Assembly: GCA_031415055.1 (NCBI GenBank)
Contig: JANOQZ010000006.1
Coordinates: forward strand, 62,001-126,000
DNA length: 64,000 nucleotides
Direction of reading: 5' to 3'
DNA from: JANMOK01 sp031415055
Lineage (GTDB): Bacteria > Pseudomonadota > Alphaproteobacteria > Rhodobacterales > Rhodobacteraceae
Shown: positions 29,097 through 36,819 of the stretch, piece by piece
How the letters are laid out: each line of letters opens with the position of its first letter
How positions within the stretch are numbered: position 1 is the stretch's first letter
The notes under the pieces: model-generated
Told to the model about the DNA's origin: nothing
Seen by the model: only the letters and a program-made list of their open reading frames with translations
The model's database searches: none
Program-made: the position numbers and the translations under genes

Positions 29097-31190
29097 CTAT
29101 TGCGTCCACGGCCTCATCCCGCTTGCCGTCTTCGCCCCTTGCCAGAGCAAAGCGCCATCACGCAACCGCCAAATCGCCGTTGCCCCATTGGCGATCAGGT
29201 GTTTTTGCCCCAAAAACAGGCAATCACCCAGCGGCAAACGCGCCACTTTCGGCGCAATGACCACCTGATTTTGCCCGCAGGCTGACACCGGCACGACCTC
29301 GGCAGTGCGGTTGAACCACAAAGTCATCCCCGCCCCCGGCAAACTGACAGCCTCACCGCCAAAGTCAAACCCGACGCGTTGAAACGCCGCTGGTTGATCG
29401 GCACCATCGCCATCATTGGCCAACCAGTTTTCCGCCGAAAAACCATTGCCTTTTTCCGCGCTCAAAACCCGGCCCGCGCCCAACTGCACCCCAACAAGTC
29501 GACCATCTTCGGCCACCAATAAATCGGGTCGTGGATGCATCGCCCACAGCAGAAAACCCAAGGCTATGGGAACGAAACCCACAAAACGAACCCGCCCACG
29601 CCACAGCAAAGCGAAACACGCGCCCAAAGCCAGTAAAACCAACGTCGCATTCGGCCCTGCAGGCACCATCCGCACCGATCCCCCCAATCCGGCAACCCAG
29701 TCGGAAATCGCCAGAATCCAGCCAATACCCCAGCCCATCACTGTCAAAGGCAAAGCCTGCAGACCAAACAGCGCCGCAAACGCTGCCACCACTGCCGCCG
29801 GCATCACCCACATCCCCATCAAGGGCACCGCCAGCACGTTGGCGATCAGGCCAAATTGGGTGATCCGATTGAAATGAAAAGCCCCAATCGGCCCGGTTGC
29901 CGCACCGGCCAGAATCGAGGTAATCACCAGCACCCAAACCGGTGCCAGCCAGCGCCAGCGCCCTTGGTTCAGCGCCCGCCACCAATCCAGCCGGTTCAAG
30001 CCCTCAAACCCGGCGATCAAGGCAATCGTCGCCGCGTAAGACATCTGAAACCCAGCCTCGGTCAGGCTTTCGGGAAACAGCGCCAAAACGATTATTGCGG
30101 ATATGGCGATCGAGCGCATGGAAAGCGCCGCCCGATCCAGCATCACCGCTACCAAAACCACGGCAATCATGATGAAGGACCGTTGCGTCGCCACATTGAC
30201 GCCCGACAGCAGCAAATAAAACAGCGCCGCGCCCAAAGCCAGCACCGCAGCAATTTTCTTGGCCTGCACTCGCAAGGCCAAGGCGGGCACCAATGCCAGC
30301 CCATACCGGATGACGCCAAACACAAAGGCGGTCAACAGGCTCATGTGCAGACCAGAAATCGAATACATATGCGCCAAAGACGACGCCCGCAGCGAGATCA
30401 GGGTTTCCTTGTCCAACTCCGACAAATCGCCCGTGGTAATTGCCGTGGCAAAGGCGCCATTGCGCCCGGGAATAACCTCCAAAATCGCCTTGGTCATGGT
30501 TTGGCGCAAATCCAGCAACCACAGCCAAAACCCCAAAGTTTCGCGCGGAGCCGCCAGCAAGGCCGGGTCGCGCGAATAGCCAACGCCGCCCAAACGCTCA
30601 AACCACGCCATCTGGCGAAAATCAAAACCACCCGGCTCCACCGGAGCCGACGGTGCCGAAACCCGCGCCGTCACCACAACCCGGTTGCCCGCCTGCAAAA
30701 TCCCCGGTGCGATCCAGCCCTGCAGCGACACGCGCACCCGTTCAGGCGTTTTGTCGGGCGTCATGCCAAACAATACCACCTCATCCAACAGCACCCGCGG
30801 CGCGTCGCCGGCCGAACGATCCAGCCCGATAATCCGGCCCTCAACCCCACCATAATACGGCCGCTCCAAAATCGGAGCCGCCACAAAAGCCGAACGCAGA
30901 CAAATCAACACGAACCCGGCGCAAACCAATGCCAGTGCCGTCGCCAAAAACCGAACCGAGGCCGATTGAAACCAAAACAGCGCAGCGCCAGCAGCACCCA
31001 ATGCACAGGTCAGCAAAATTTGCCGCAAATCCGGCTCGTGCATCAAAGCAAAATAAATACCAATGCCCACAGCCATGAACACCGGCCACCACAGCAATAG
31101 GCGGCCGCGCTGATTCTCAAATGCGTTTGACACGGCATTTGCCAGCAAAACGAGTGCTCCTATGGGGATAGCGCAAAATCGCGCCCGCAA
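29097..31190 (-). CDS. comEC: ComEC/Rec2 family membrane protein
   Basis: Polytopic inner-membrane protein of 697 residues, homologous to the channel that passes single-stranded DNA into the cytoplasm during transformation. N-terminal TM segments and a soluble DUF4131-like region (about residues 60-220) are followed by the multi-pass competence domain, with LASSLAHMYSISGLHMSLLTA-type sequence (about 275-300) and several TMs to about residue 540. The C-terminal 150 residues lack the HxHxDH metallo-beta-lactamase signature found in longer ComEC proteins, as in many alphaproteobacterial members. It is convergent with lexA. Whether the organism is competent cannot be told from this gene. Confidence 0.88.
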   Translation of the reverse strand: MRARFCAIPIGALVLLANAVSNAFENQRGRLLLWWPVFMAVGIGIYFALMHEPDLRQILLTCALGAAGAALFWFQSASVRFLATALALVCAGFVLICLRSAFVAAPILERPYYGGVEGRIIGLDRSAGDAPRVLLDEVVLFGMTPDKTPERVRVSLQGWIAPGILQAGNRVVVTARVSAPSAPVEPGGFDFRQMAWFERLGGVGYSRDPALLAAPRETLGFWLWLLDLRQTMTKAILEVIPGRNGAFATAITTGDLSELDKETLISLRASSLAHMYSISGLHMSLLTAFVFGVIRYGLALVPALALRVQAKKIAAVLALGAALFYLLLSGVNVATQRSFIMIAVVLVAVMLDRAALSMRSIAISAIIVLALFPESLTEAGFQMSYAATIALIAGFEGLNRLDWWRALNQGRWRWLAPVWVLVITSILAGAATGPIGAFHFNRITQFGLIANVLAVPLMGMWVMPAAVVAAFAALFGLQALPLTVMGWGIGWILAISDWVAGLGGSVRMVPAGPNATLVLLALGACFALLWRGRVRFVGFVPIALGFLLWAMHPRPDLLVAEDGRLVGVQLGAGRVLSAEKGNGFSAENWLANDGDGADQPAAFQRVGFDFGGEAVSLPGAGMTLWFNRTAEVVPVSACGQNQVVIAPKVARLPLGDCLFLGQKHLIANGATAIWRLRDGALLWQGAKTASGMRPWTQ

Positions 31191-31245
31191 TCCCTAGCAG
31201 GAAATGGTTGACAGTCGGTTAACCAGCCGCGCCACCGCCCGCCAC

Positions 31246-31617
31246 TTACCGCGCATAATCCGCCGCGTCATACCACCCGCGACTGGCTTTGACCCTGCAA
31301 TCCCCGTCCAGATCCCATTCCTCTAGCCCAGAAATCCGCAGCGAATTCTTCGTCCCCGCATGATGCCCAGTGAACGTCCACAAATACGCCAAATGGTCGC
31401 CAGCAATCCGTAACCCGTCGCAGGTCAGGTGCAAATCCGGCACATCGGCGAAAACCCCCGATGCCATCTCGGCTACCCGCGCACGCCCAACCCAAGCCTC
31501 ACCCCGGTTAATGCTGATCTGCCCATCCGCCGCATAATGGCTGGCTACAGCCTCGGCCGACCCCGAATTCCACGCCGCTGTGTAAGCCTCGGCCAAAGCC
31601 TTGATCAAGTCACTCAT
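31246..31617 (-). CDS. NTF2-like (SnoaL/DUF4440 type) small protein
   Basis: Cytosolic protein of 123 residues with the cone-shaped NTF2-like fold: an N-terminal helix (LIKALAEAYTAAWNSGSAE), the typical VASHYAADGQIS start of the sheet, and a long C-terminal beta region ending ASRGWYDAADYAR. Such proteins are small hydrolases, isomerases or ligand carriers; no catalytic set was recognised. ATG 31617 is chosen because it gives the family N-terminus and overlaps the upstream ChaC-like gene by 4 bp (ATGA). It is the last gene of a four-gene coupled set. Confidence 0.8.
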   Translation of the reverse strand: MSDLIKALAEAYTAAWNSGSAEAVASHYAADGQISINRGEAWVGRARVAEMASGVFADVPDLHLTCDGLRIAGDHLAYLWTFTGHHAGTKNSLRISGLEEWDLDGDCRVKASRGWYDAADYAR

Positions 31618-32282
31618 GTCATCCCCTCTAACCTTTCCGCCACCAATTCCTGCATCCGCCACAACTTGCGGTCGTGGATGCCGTTTTCTTCCAGATGCGT
31701 AACCGTATTCAGCAAATAATCCGCCATCGACCCGACATGCCCCACAGCACGCGCCAATGTGTCGGCTACCTCGGCCTCCGAAAGCCCGCCCTGATAGACG
31801 AAATGCTGGCGATAAATCGTAAACGCAATCGCCTTCACCACACCGTTTGCCGTCTGCGCTGTCACCCAGCTTGGCGGTGTCGGCGGCTCCTCGCGCAGCA
31901 AAGCCTCCAGCGACGCCGCCAGATTGCCCGGTTCCATCCGCATCGCCACGCCTTGGCACATGCCGCCACGATCCAGCGACAGCATCAGCCCCGGCGCCGC
32001 CGGATTGCCGCGAAACCGGGCATCGGGCCCAATACAAAAGTCCCGATGCCAGCCGCGCACCAGTGCCGGACGCTTTTCGGCAACCGGAAACCTCGGCTTC
32101 CAGATCAAGGACCCAATCGCAAACACCCAAAGCTGCCCATCTTCGGGCAGCTTCGCCATAACCTGCGCCACCGTCTTGTCGTAATACCCCTGATCCTCCT
32201 CCCACCGCACCGGACCGCGCTCGTCCACCCGCGCCGGCAACCGATCCACCAATTCCCGTGTCAACCGCAATTTTCGGATCAC
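31614..32282 (-). CDS. chaC: ChaC-like gamma-glutamylcyclotransferase
   Basis: Enzyme of 222 residues of the ChaC family, which cleaves glutathione to 5-oxoproline and Cys-Gly. The substrate loop motif appears as VFAIGSLIWKP, followed by the characteristic GWHRDFCIGPDARFRG and GLMLSLDRGGMCQGVAMR segments; the C-terminal half is helical (GLSEAEVADTLARAVGHVG). A GTG start at 32282, one base after the stop of the upstream membrane-protein gene, is preferred over ATGs located inside that gene. The stop overlaps the NTF2-like gene. It is probably translated as part of a four-gene coupled operon, which links glutathione turnover to two uncharacterised membrane proteins. Confidence 0.87.
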   Translation of the reverse strand: MIRKLRLTRELVDRLPARVDERGPVRWEEDQGYYDKTVAQVMAKLPEDGQLWVFAIGSLIWKPRFPVAEKRPALVRGWHRDFCIGPDARFRGNPAAPGLMLSLDRGGMCQGVAMRMEPGNLAASLEALLREEPPTPPSWVTAQTANGVVKAIAFTIYRQHFVYQGGLSEAEVADTLARAVGHVGSMADYLLNTVTHLEENGIHDRKLWRMQELVAERLEGMT

Positions 32283-32283
32283 T

Positions 32284-32754
32284 TCATTCCCCCGCCTTCG
32301 CCGCATGCCGTGCCGCCATCGCATCCACGAAGGTCCGAAATTCCGCGCCGGATCGGTTTTTCACCAAAGCCCATATCTCTCGTGTCCCCGGCACCGACAT
32401 GAGCGCTTCCAGGTCGCCCAACACCGCTTGCCAATCCTGCTCGCGCAATGTGCCAACCTTGCGCTGGAACCATGCATTCTCGTAACGCCGCATATAGGCC
32501 ATGGTCGCCATGCGCATTCGAGCCTTGCCCACCCGGTCGAGGCTGGCGAAATCATCGCCGGATTTCAGCACCAGCTCCATCATTTCCGCGTTAGCCGCCA
32601 GCGAACCCCACAACGCCACAGGCGCCCCCGAAACCTGCTGATACGTCGCCGCCCGCGTCGCCCGCGCATTGTTGCGTATCTGAATCGCCACATAGATCAA
32701 CGAGGCAATCACCCCGATGCCGCCAAGGATTTGCGCTGTTTCTTGCAGAGTCAT
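32284..32754 (-). CDS. Small membrane protein, paralogue A of a tandem pair
   Basis: Protein of 156 residues with one N-terminal TM (about residues 7-25, AQILGGIGVIASLIYVAIQI) followed by a conserved RNNARA turn and an alpha-helical soluble domain of about 120 residues rich in Arg/Trp/Met. Not assigned to a named function; similar proteins occur as hypothetical genes in marine and alphaproteobacterial genomes. ATG 32754 is used because it overlaps the stop of the upstream paralogue (ATGA) and matches that paralogue's N-terminus. The stop lies one base before the GTG of the ChaC-like gene. Confidence 0.75.
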   Translation of the reverse strand: MTLQETAQILGGIGVIASLIYVAIQIRNNARATRAATYQQVSGAPVALWGSLAANAEMMELVLKSGDDFASLDRVGKARMRMATMAYMRRYENAWFQRKVGTLREQDWQAVLGDLEALMSVPGTREIWALVKNRSGAEFRTFVDAMAARHAAKAGE

Positions 32755-33266
32755 GATTTTTTTCTTTTTGCTTTCACCGCAATGACGGGAGGTGGTGGCG
32801 GGGCCACTGCCGCTTGGCGTTTGCAAACTTCGTCGACATATTTGCGAAACTCTACGCTTGAGCGGTTCTTGATTCCTTCCCATGCCGTGCGCGTGCCGGG
32901 ATAGGCACAAAGCGAATCCAAATCGTAAGCGATGGCTTGCCAGTCGGATTCTTTCAACACGCCAACCTTGTATTGGAACCACGCATTTTCAAATCGACGC
33001 ATTATCGCCATTGTAGCTAAATAGTAGCGCGACAGTTCAACATTATCGTCAAGGCTTGCAAAGTCTTTTGCGCCGCGCAGCAACACAGATAATGTTTCTG
33101 GATTATTTGCCAATCCATCCCAATAGCTGATGAACGAGTTGGACACCTGGTGATAAGTGGCGGCTCGCACCGCCCGCGCATTGTTGCGGATCTGGATGGC
33201 GACATAAATCAGCGAGGCAATCACGCCGATGCCACCTAGGATTTGGGCTGTTTGTTGTAACGTCAT
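32751..33266 (-). CDS. Small membrane protein, paralogue B of a tandem pair
   Basis: Protein of 171 residues, clearly duplicated with the next gene. The first 40 residues are nearly identical (TLQ-TAQILGGIGVIASL, then IRNNARA-RAATY-QVS), and the soluble part is alignable (FASLD, MAxMRRxENAWFQxKVGxL, PGTR, KNRSxxEFRxxVD). It has one TM at about 7-25. The C-terminus is longer, ending with a proline run and the basic tail KAKRKKS. ATG 33266 is chosen, with an AGGGG sequence upstream; another in-frame ATG is at 33299. First gene of the coupled four-gene set; function unknown. Confidence 0.75.
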   Translation of the reverse strand: MTLQQTAQILGGIGVIASLIYVAIQIRNNARAVRAATYHQVSNSFISYWDGLANNPETLSVLLRGAKDFASLDDNVELSRYYLATMAIMRRFENAWFQYKVGVLKESDWQAIAYDLDSLCAYPGTRTAWEGIKNRSSVEFRKYVDEVCKRQAAVAPPPPPVIAVKAKRKKS

Positions 33267-33392
33267 CGACCGAACCCCTAAACCAATAAACTTATGCATA
33301 CGAACTCAAATCCAACTGTAAAAGCAACCCCGCAAACCCTTGTTTCCCTTCACCCAATTGCCTAAAGCGAAAGCGCACCAAAGGTAGCCCGC

Positions 33393-34790
33393 ATGTCCAA
33401 ACCCGTCATCACCCGTTTCGCCCCATCACCCACCGGCTATCTACATATCGGCGGCGCACGTACCGCCTTGTTCAACTGGCTGGTCGCCCGCCACCACCAC
33501 CAAGGCACGTTCCTGCTGCGCATCGAAGACACCGACCGCGAGCGCTATACGCCGCAGGCGACTGAGGCGATTTACGCGGGCCTGAAATGGCTGGGGCTGG
33601 ATTGGGACGGCGAAGTTGTCAGCCAATTCTCCCGCATTGCCCGCCACGCCGAAGTTGCCATGGAAATGGTCGAACGCGGCACGGCTTACCGTTGCTATTC
33701 CACCCGCGAAGAAATTGACGCCTTCCGCGCCGCCGCCAAGGCCGCCGGTAAACCACCCTTGTTCATCTCACCTTGGCGCGACAGCACCGCCAAAACCCCC
33801 AATGCACCCCATGTCATCCGCCTGAAAGCCGCCCGCACCGGTGAAACCATTGTCCAGGACCACGTTCAGGGCACAATCACCTTCAAGAACGAAACCCTTG
33901 ACGACCTGATCCTGCTGCGCTCCGACGGTGTTCCCACCTACATGCACGCGGTTGTGGTCGACGACCACGACATGGACGTCACCCACGTCATCCGCGGCGA
34001 CGATCATTTGACCAACGCCGCCCGCCAAAGCCTGATTTACCGCGCGATGGATTGGGACATTCCCGAATTCGCCCATATCCCGCTGATCCACGGGCCCGAT
34101 GGGGCCAAACTGTCCAAACGCCACGGCGCCTTGGGCGTCGAGGAATATCAGGCCATGGGCTATCCGGCCGAAGCCATGCGCAACTATTTGGCCCGCCTCG
34201 GCTGGAGCCACGGCGACGACGAATTTTTCACCACCGCGCAGGCGGTCAAATGGTTCGACCTTGCCGCCGTTGGCAGGTCGGCTTCGCGGTTTGATTTCAA
34301 ACGTCTGGAAAACCTGTCGGGCCAACACATCCGCTCGATGGATAATGCCAAATTATTGGCTGAAATCGAAGCCTATATTGCATCGCAAGGCAAACCTGCT
34401 TTGACCGCGCCGCAGCGGGTAACGTTTTTGAATGTCATGCACAGTCTCAAAGAACGTTCGCGCACACTGCCAGAAGTCATTGATATGGCCCATTATTTCC
34501 TTGGCCAACGCCCTTTCACTCCCGATGAAAAAGCCGCCCCGCAGCTCGACCGTCCTTTGTTGCAGCGCATCATTTTACGCTTGCAAGCGACGGATTGGGA
34601 CGCGCATAATCTGGGCGAAGTTGTCCGGGAATTCGCTGAAAGCGAGGCCCTTAAACTCGGCGCAGTTGCACAGCCCCTGCGTGCGGCCTTGACGGGTCGG
34701 ACAATCTCACCCAGCGTGTTTGACATCATGCTGACAATAGGACGCGAAGAAACGCTTGCACGGCTCAACGACGCGATTGCACGCAATTAG
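33393..34790 (+). CDS. gltX: Glutamate--tRNA ligase
   Basis: Class I aminoacyl-tRNA synthetase of 465 residues charging tRNA-Glu. The HIGH-type motif is PSPTGYLHIGGAR (HIG at 18-20) and the KMSKS-type motif is KLSKR at 239-243. The C-terminal anticodon-binding helical domain is complete. Alphaproteobacteria often carry two gltX genes and may use one to mischarge tRNA-Gln; which one this is cannot be told. It is divergent from the paralogue operon across about 125 bp and is followed by gltA after 88 bp. Confidence 0.97.
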   Translation: MSKPVITRFAPSPTGYLHIGGARTALFNWLVARHHHQGTFLLRIEDTDRERYTPQATEAIYAGLKWLGLDWDGEVVSQFSRIARHAEVAMEMVERGTAYRCYSTREEIDAFRAAAKAAGKPPLFISPWRDSTAKTPNAPHVIRLKAARTGETIVQDHVQGTITFKNETLDDLILLRSDGVPTYMHAVVVDDHDMDVTHVIRGDDHLTNAARQSLIYRAMDWDIPEFAHIPLIHGPDGAKLSKRHGALGVEEYQAMGYPAEAMRNYLARLGWSHGDDEFFTTAQAVKWFDLAAVGRSASRFDFKRLENLSGQHIRSMDNAKLLAEIEAYIASQGKPALTAPQRVTFLNVMHSLKERSRTLPEVIDMAHYFLGQRPFTPDEKAAPQLDRPLLQRIILRLQATDWDAHNLGEVVREFAESEALKLGAVAQPLRAALTGRTISPSVFDIMLTIGREETLARLNDAIARN

Positions 34791-34878
34791 CGTAAAAATC
34801 GTTACCTGATCTTCACGAAAGGCCGCGATAACGGCCTCATCCGCTGGCGTTTTCGCGGATCGCATTGGGAGCACGACG

Positions 34879-36177
34879 ATGGATAGCAAAGTAAACCGCA
34901 CCGCCAGCCTCAAGGTGAACGGCCTTAATTTGGAACTTCCCGTGCTCAGCCCCACGCTCGGCCCCGATGTATTGGACATCCGCAAACTTTATACCGACGC
35001 CGATGTGTTCACCTACGACCCGGGCTTTACCTCGACCGCGGCTTGCGAAAGCGCCATCACTTACGTCGACGGTGAAAAGGGCGAGTTGCTTTATCGCGGC
35101 TTTCCAATCGAACAATTGGCGCAGAATTCGCATTTCCTCGAAGTCTGCTACCTGCTCCTGAACGGAGAATTGCCGACTGCGCCGCAACTGGAAGACTTTG
35201 AAAATCGGGTCACCCAACATACGATGCTCCACGAGCAAATGAGCTTTTTCTTTCGCGGTTTCCGCCGCGACGCCCATCCGATGGCGGTGGTCTGCGGCGT
35301 GGTCGGGGCGATGTCAGCCTTTTATCACGACTCCACCGACATCAACGACGCCTGGCAGCGCGAAGTCGCAACCATCCGCCTGATTGCCAAAATGCCCACG
35401 ATCTGCGCCTGGGCCTACAAATATTGCGTAGGCCAACCGTTCGTTTACCCAAGAAACGACCTCGATTACGCTTCGAACTTCCTGTTCATGTGTTTCTCGG
35501 TGCCGTCCGAAACCTATATCGTCAACCCGATCCTATCGCGCGCGATGGACCGGATATTCACCCTGCATGCCGATCACGAACAGAATGCCTCAACATCGAC
35601 GGTGCGTTTGGCGGGTTCGTCCGGTGCCAATCCGTTTGCCTGCATCGCCGCCGGTGTCGCCTGCCTTTGGGGCCCGGCGCATGGCGGTGCCAATCAGGCA
35701 GCGCTGGAGCAATTGCGCGAAATTGGCAGCGTTGAAAACATCCCGGCCTTTATCGCCAAGGTCAAAGACAAGAATTCCGGCATTCGTCTGATGGGCTTCG
35801 GCCATCGGGTTTACAAGAATTTTGATCCCCGCGCGAAAGTGATGCAACAAACCGCGAAAGAAGTGTTGGGCCTGCTTGGCACTGGCAACAGCCCGTTGCT
35901 GCAAGTGGCGCAAGAACTGGAACGCGTTGCGCTTTCCGATCCCTATTTCATCGACAAAAAGCTCTATCCCAATGTTGATTTCTATTCCGGCATCATTCTT
36001 GAAGCGATGGGTTTCCCCACCGCTATGTTCACCCCGATTTTCGCCCTAGCCCGCACGGTTGGCTGGATCGCGCAGTGGAAAGAAATGCTGGACGACCCGC
36101 ATTTGAAAATCGGGCGCCCGCGGCAGCTCTACACCGGTCCGACGCATAGGGACTATGTCGAGGTGGAAGATCGTTGA
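34879..36177 (+). CDS. gltA: Citrate synthase
   Basis: TCA-cycle enzyme of 432 residues condensing oxaloacetate and acetyl-CoA; a hexameric type II enzyme by length and N-terminal domain. Active-site regions are present: ADHEQNASTSTVRLAGSSGA, the His in WGPAHGGAN and GFGHRVYKNFDPRAKVM. It is preceded by two small hairpins (ggccg/cggcc and atccgc/gcggat) in the gltX-gltA gap. A palindromic repeat begins directly after the stop codon. Confidence 0.97.
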   Translation: MDSKVNRTASLKVNGLNLELPVLSPTLGPDVLDIRKLYTDADVFTYDPGFTSTAACESAITYVDGEKGELLYRGFPIEQLAQNSHFLEVCYLLLNGELPTAPQLEDFENRVTQHTMLHEQMSFFFRGFRRDAHPMAVVCGVVGAMSAFYHDSTDINDAWQREVATIRLIAKMPTICAWAYKYCVGQPFVYPRNDLDYASNFLFMCFSVPSETYIVNPILSRAMDRIFTLHADHEQNASTSTVRLAGSSGANPFACIAAGVACLWGPAHGGANQAALEQLREIGSVENIPAFIAKVKDKNSGIRLMGFGHRVYKNFDPRAKVMQQTAKEVLGLLGTGNSPLLQVAQELERVALSDPYFIDKKLYPNVDFYSGIILEAMGFPTAMFTPIFALARTVGWIAQWKEMLDDPHLKIGRPRQLYTGPTHRDYVEVEDR

Positions 36178-36222
36178 GCATTTCAAGCAAAAGTGGAAAC
36201 CGGTTTTGCGACTCGGAAATGC
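36178..36222. repeat. Interspersed palindromic element abutting the gltA stop
   Basis: Outer arms gcatttc (36178-36184) and gaaatgc (36216-36222), inner arms gcaaaa and ttttgc, central gtggaaaccgg. This pattern closely resembles the short palindromic repeats scattered between genes in Rhizobiales and other Alphaproteobacteria (recognised from memory). It starts at the first base after the gltA TGA and probably forms a hairpin at the mRNA 3' end. Confidence 0.7.
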
Positions 36223-36238
36223 GAAGTACTCAAAACCG

Positions 36239-36709
36239 TTGAGCAAAAGCGTCGCGCGGGTTCGGGCCGAAGCTGCGCGACTGGGCATAGCGATTGAGAT
36301 TGTCGAACGCGCCCACGGCACTCGAACCGCGGCTGACGCGGCAATAGCCGTGGGATGTCTGGTCGATCAAATCATCAAATCGATTGTGTTTCGTGGCAAG
36401 GGCGGCGGCGAGCATTTTCTGTTTTTGACCGCCGGCAACAATCAAGTCGATGCAGCGAAGGCCGCATTCCTCTGCGGCGTGCCACTGGAAAAAGCCGATG
36501 CAGATTCGATACGCGCCGCAACCGGATTTGTTATTGGCGGTGTCGCGCCGCTTGGCCACATCCAACCCATTCGCACATGGATGGACCCACATATTTTGGA
36601 TTTCGCGATGATCTGGGCGGCAGCTGGAACGCCCAACCACGTATTTTCGGTCGACCCGCGGGCATTGCGAGCGGCGCTTGGCCCGACATTGGCCGATTTT
36701 ACGGTGTGA
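36239..36709 (+). CDS. YbaK/EbsC-family aminoacyl-tRNA deacylase
   Basis: Single-domain trans-editing protein of 156 residues related to the ProRS INS domain, which hydrolyses mischarged tRNAs such as Cys- or Ala-tRNA-Pro. Family motifs: VDQIIKSIVFRG, with the conserved Lys, FLFLTAGNNQVD and ATGFVIGGVAPLGH. The start is uncertain. A TTG at 36239 gives the usual N-terminus SKSVARVRAEAARLG, whereas the in-frame ATG at 36155 lies inside gltA and would translate through the palindromic repeat. No strong ribosome-binding site is seen. It may be read through from gltA. Confidence 0.82.
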   Translation: MSKSVARVRAEAARLGIAIEIVERAHGTRTAADAAIAVGCLVDQIIKSIVFRGKGGGEHFLFLTAGNNQVDAAKAAFLCGVPLEKADADSIRAATGFVIGGVAPLGHIQPIRTWMDPHILDFAMIWAAAGTPNHVFSVDPRALRAALGPTLADFTV

Positions 36710-36784
36710 CATGATTGGCAACTGCGTGGGAACAATTTTCTTAAAGGGCAAATATTGATAAAGTTTTATTGATCTACACTTGGT

Positions 36785-36801
36785 GCCGGAAAAATACCGG
36801 C
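36785..36801. terminator. Short hairpin downstream of lpxB and the deacylase gene
   Basis: GCCGG (36785-36789) and CCGGC (36797-36801) around an A-rich loop, in the convergent gap between the deacylase and lpxB. There is no clear T-run on either strand, so termination strength is doubtful. Confidence 0.35.
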
Positions 36802-36819
36802 CTACTCCGCCCCTCCAAA

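Noticed and set aside
29856..31100. Long plus-strand frame opposite comEC
   Set aside because: Arg/Gln/His/Pro-rich product without motifs; the minus strand encodes a recognisable multi-pass membrane protein.
31246..32205. A longer 319-codon frame containing the NTF2-like protein as its C-terminal part
   Set aside because: The N-terminal 196 codons are out-of-frame shadow of the ChaC-like gene; the internal ATG gives a complete NTF2-like protein and a 4-bp overlap.
36155..36238. ATG at 36155 as start of the YbaK-type deacylase
   Set aside because: It lies inside gltA and would add 28 residues encoded by gltA's end and a palindromic repeat; the family N-terminus begins at the TTG.
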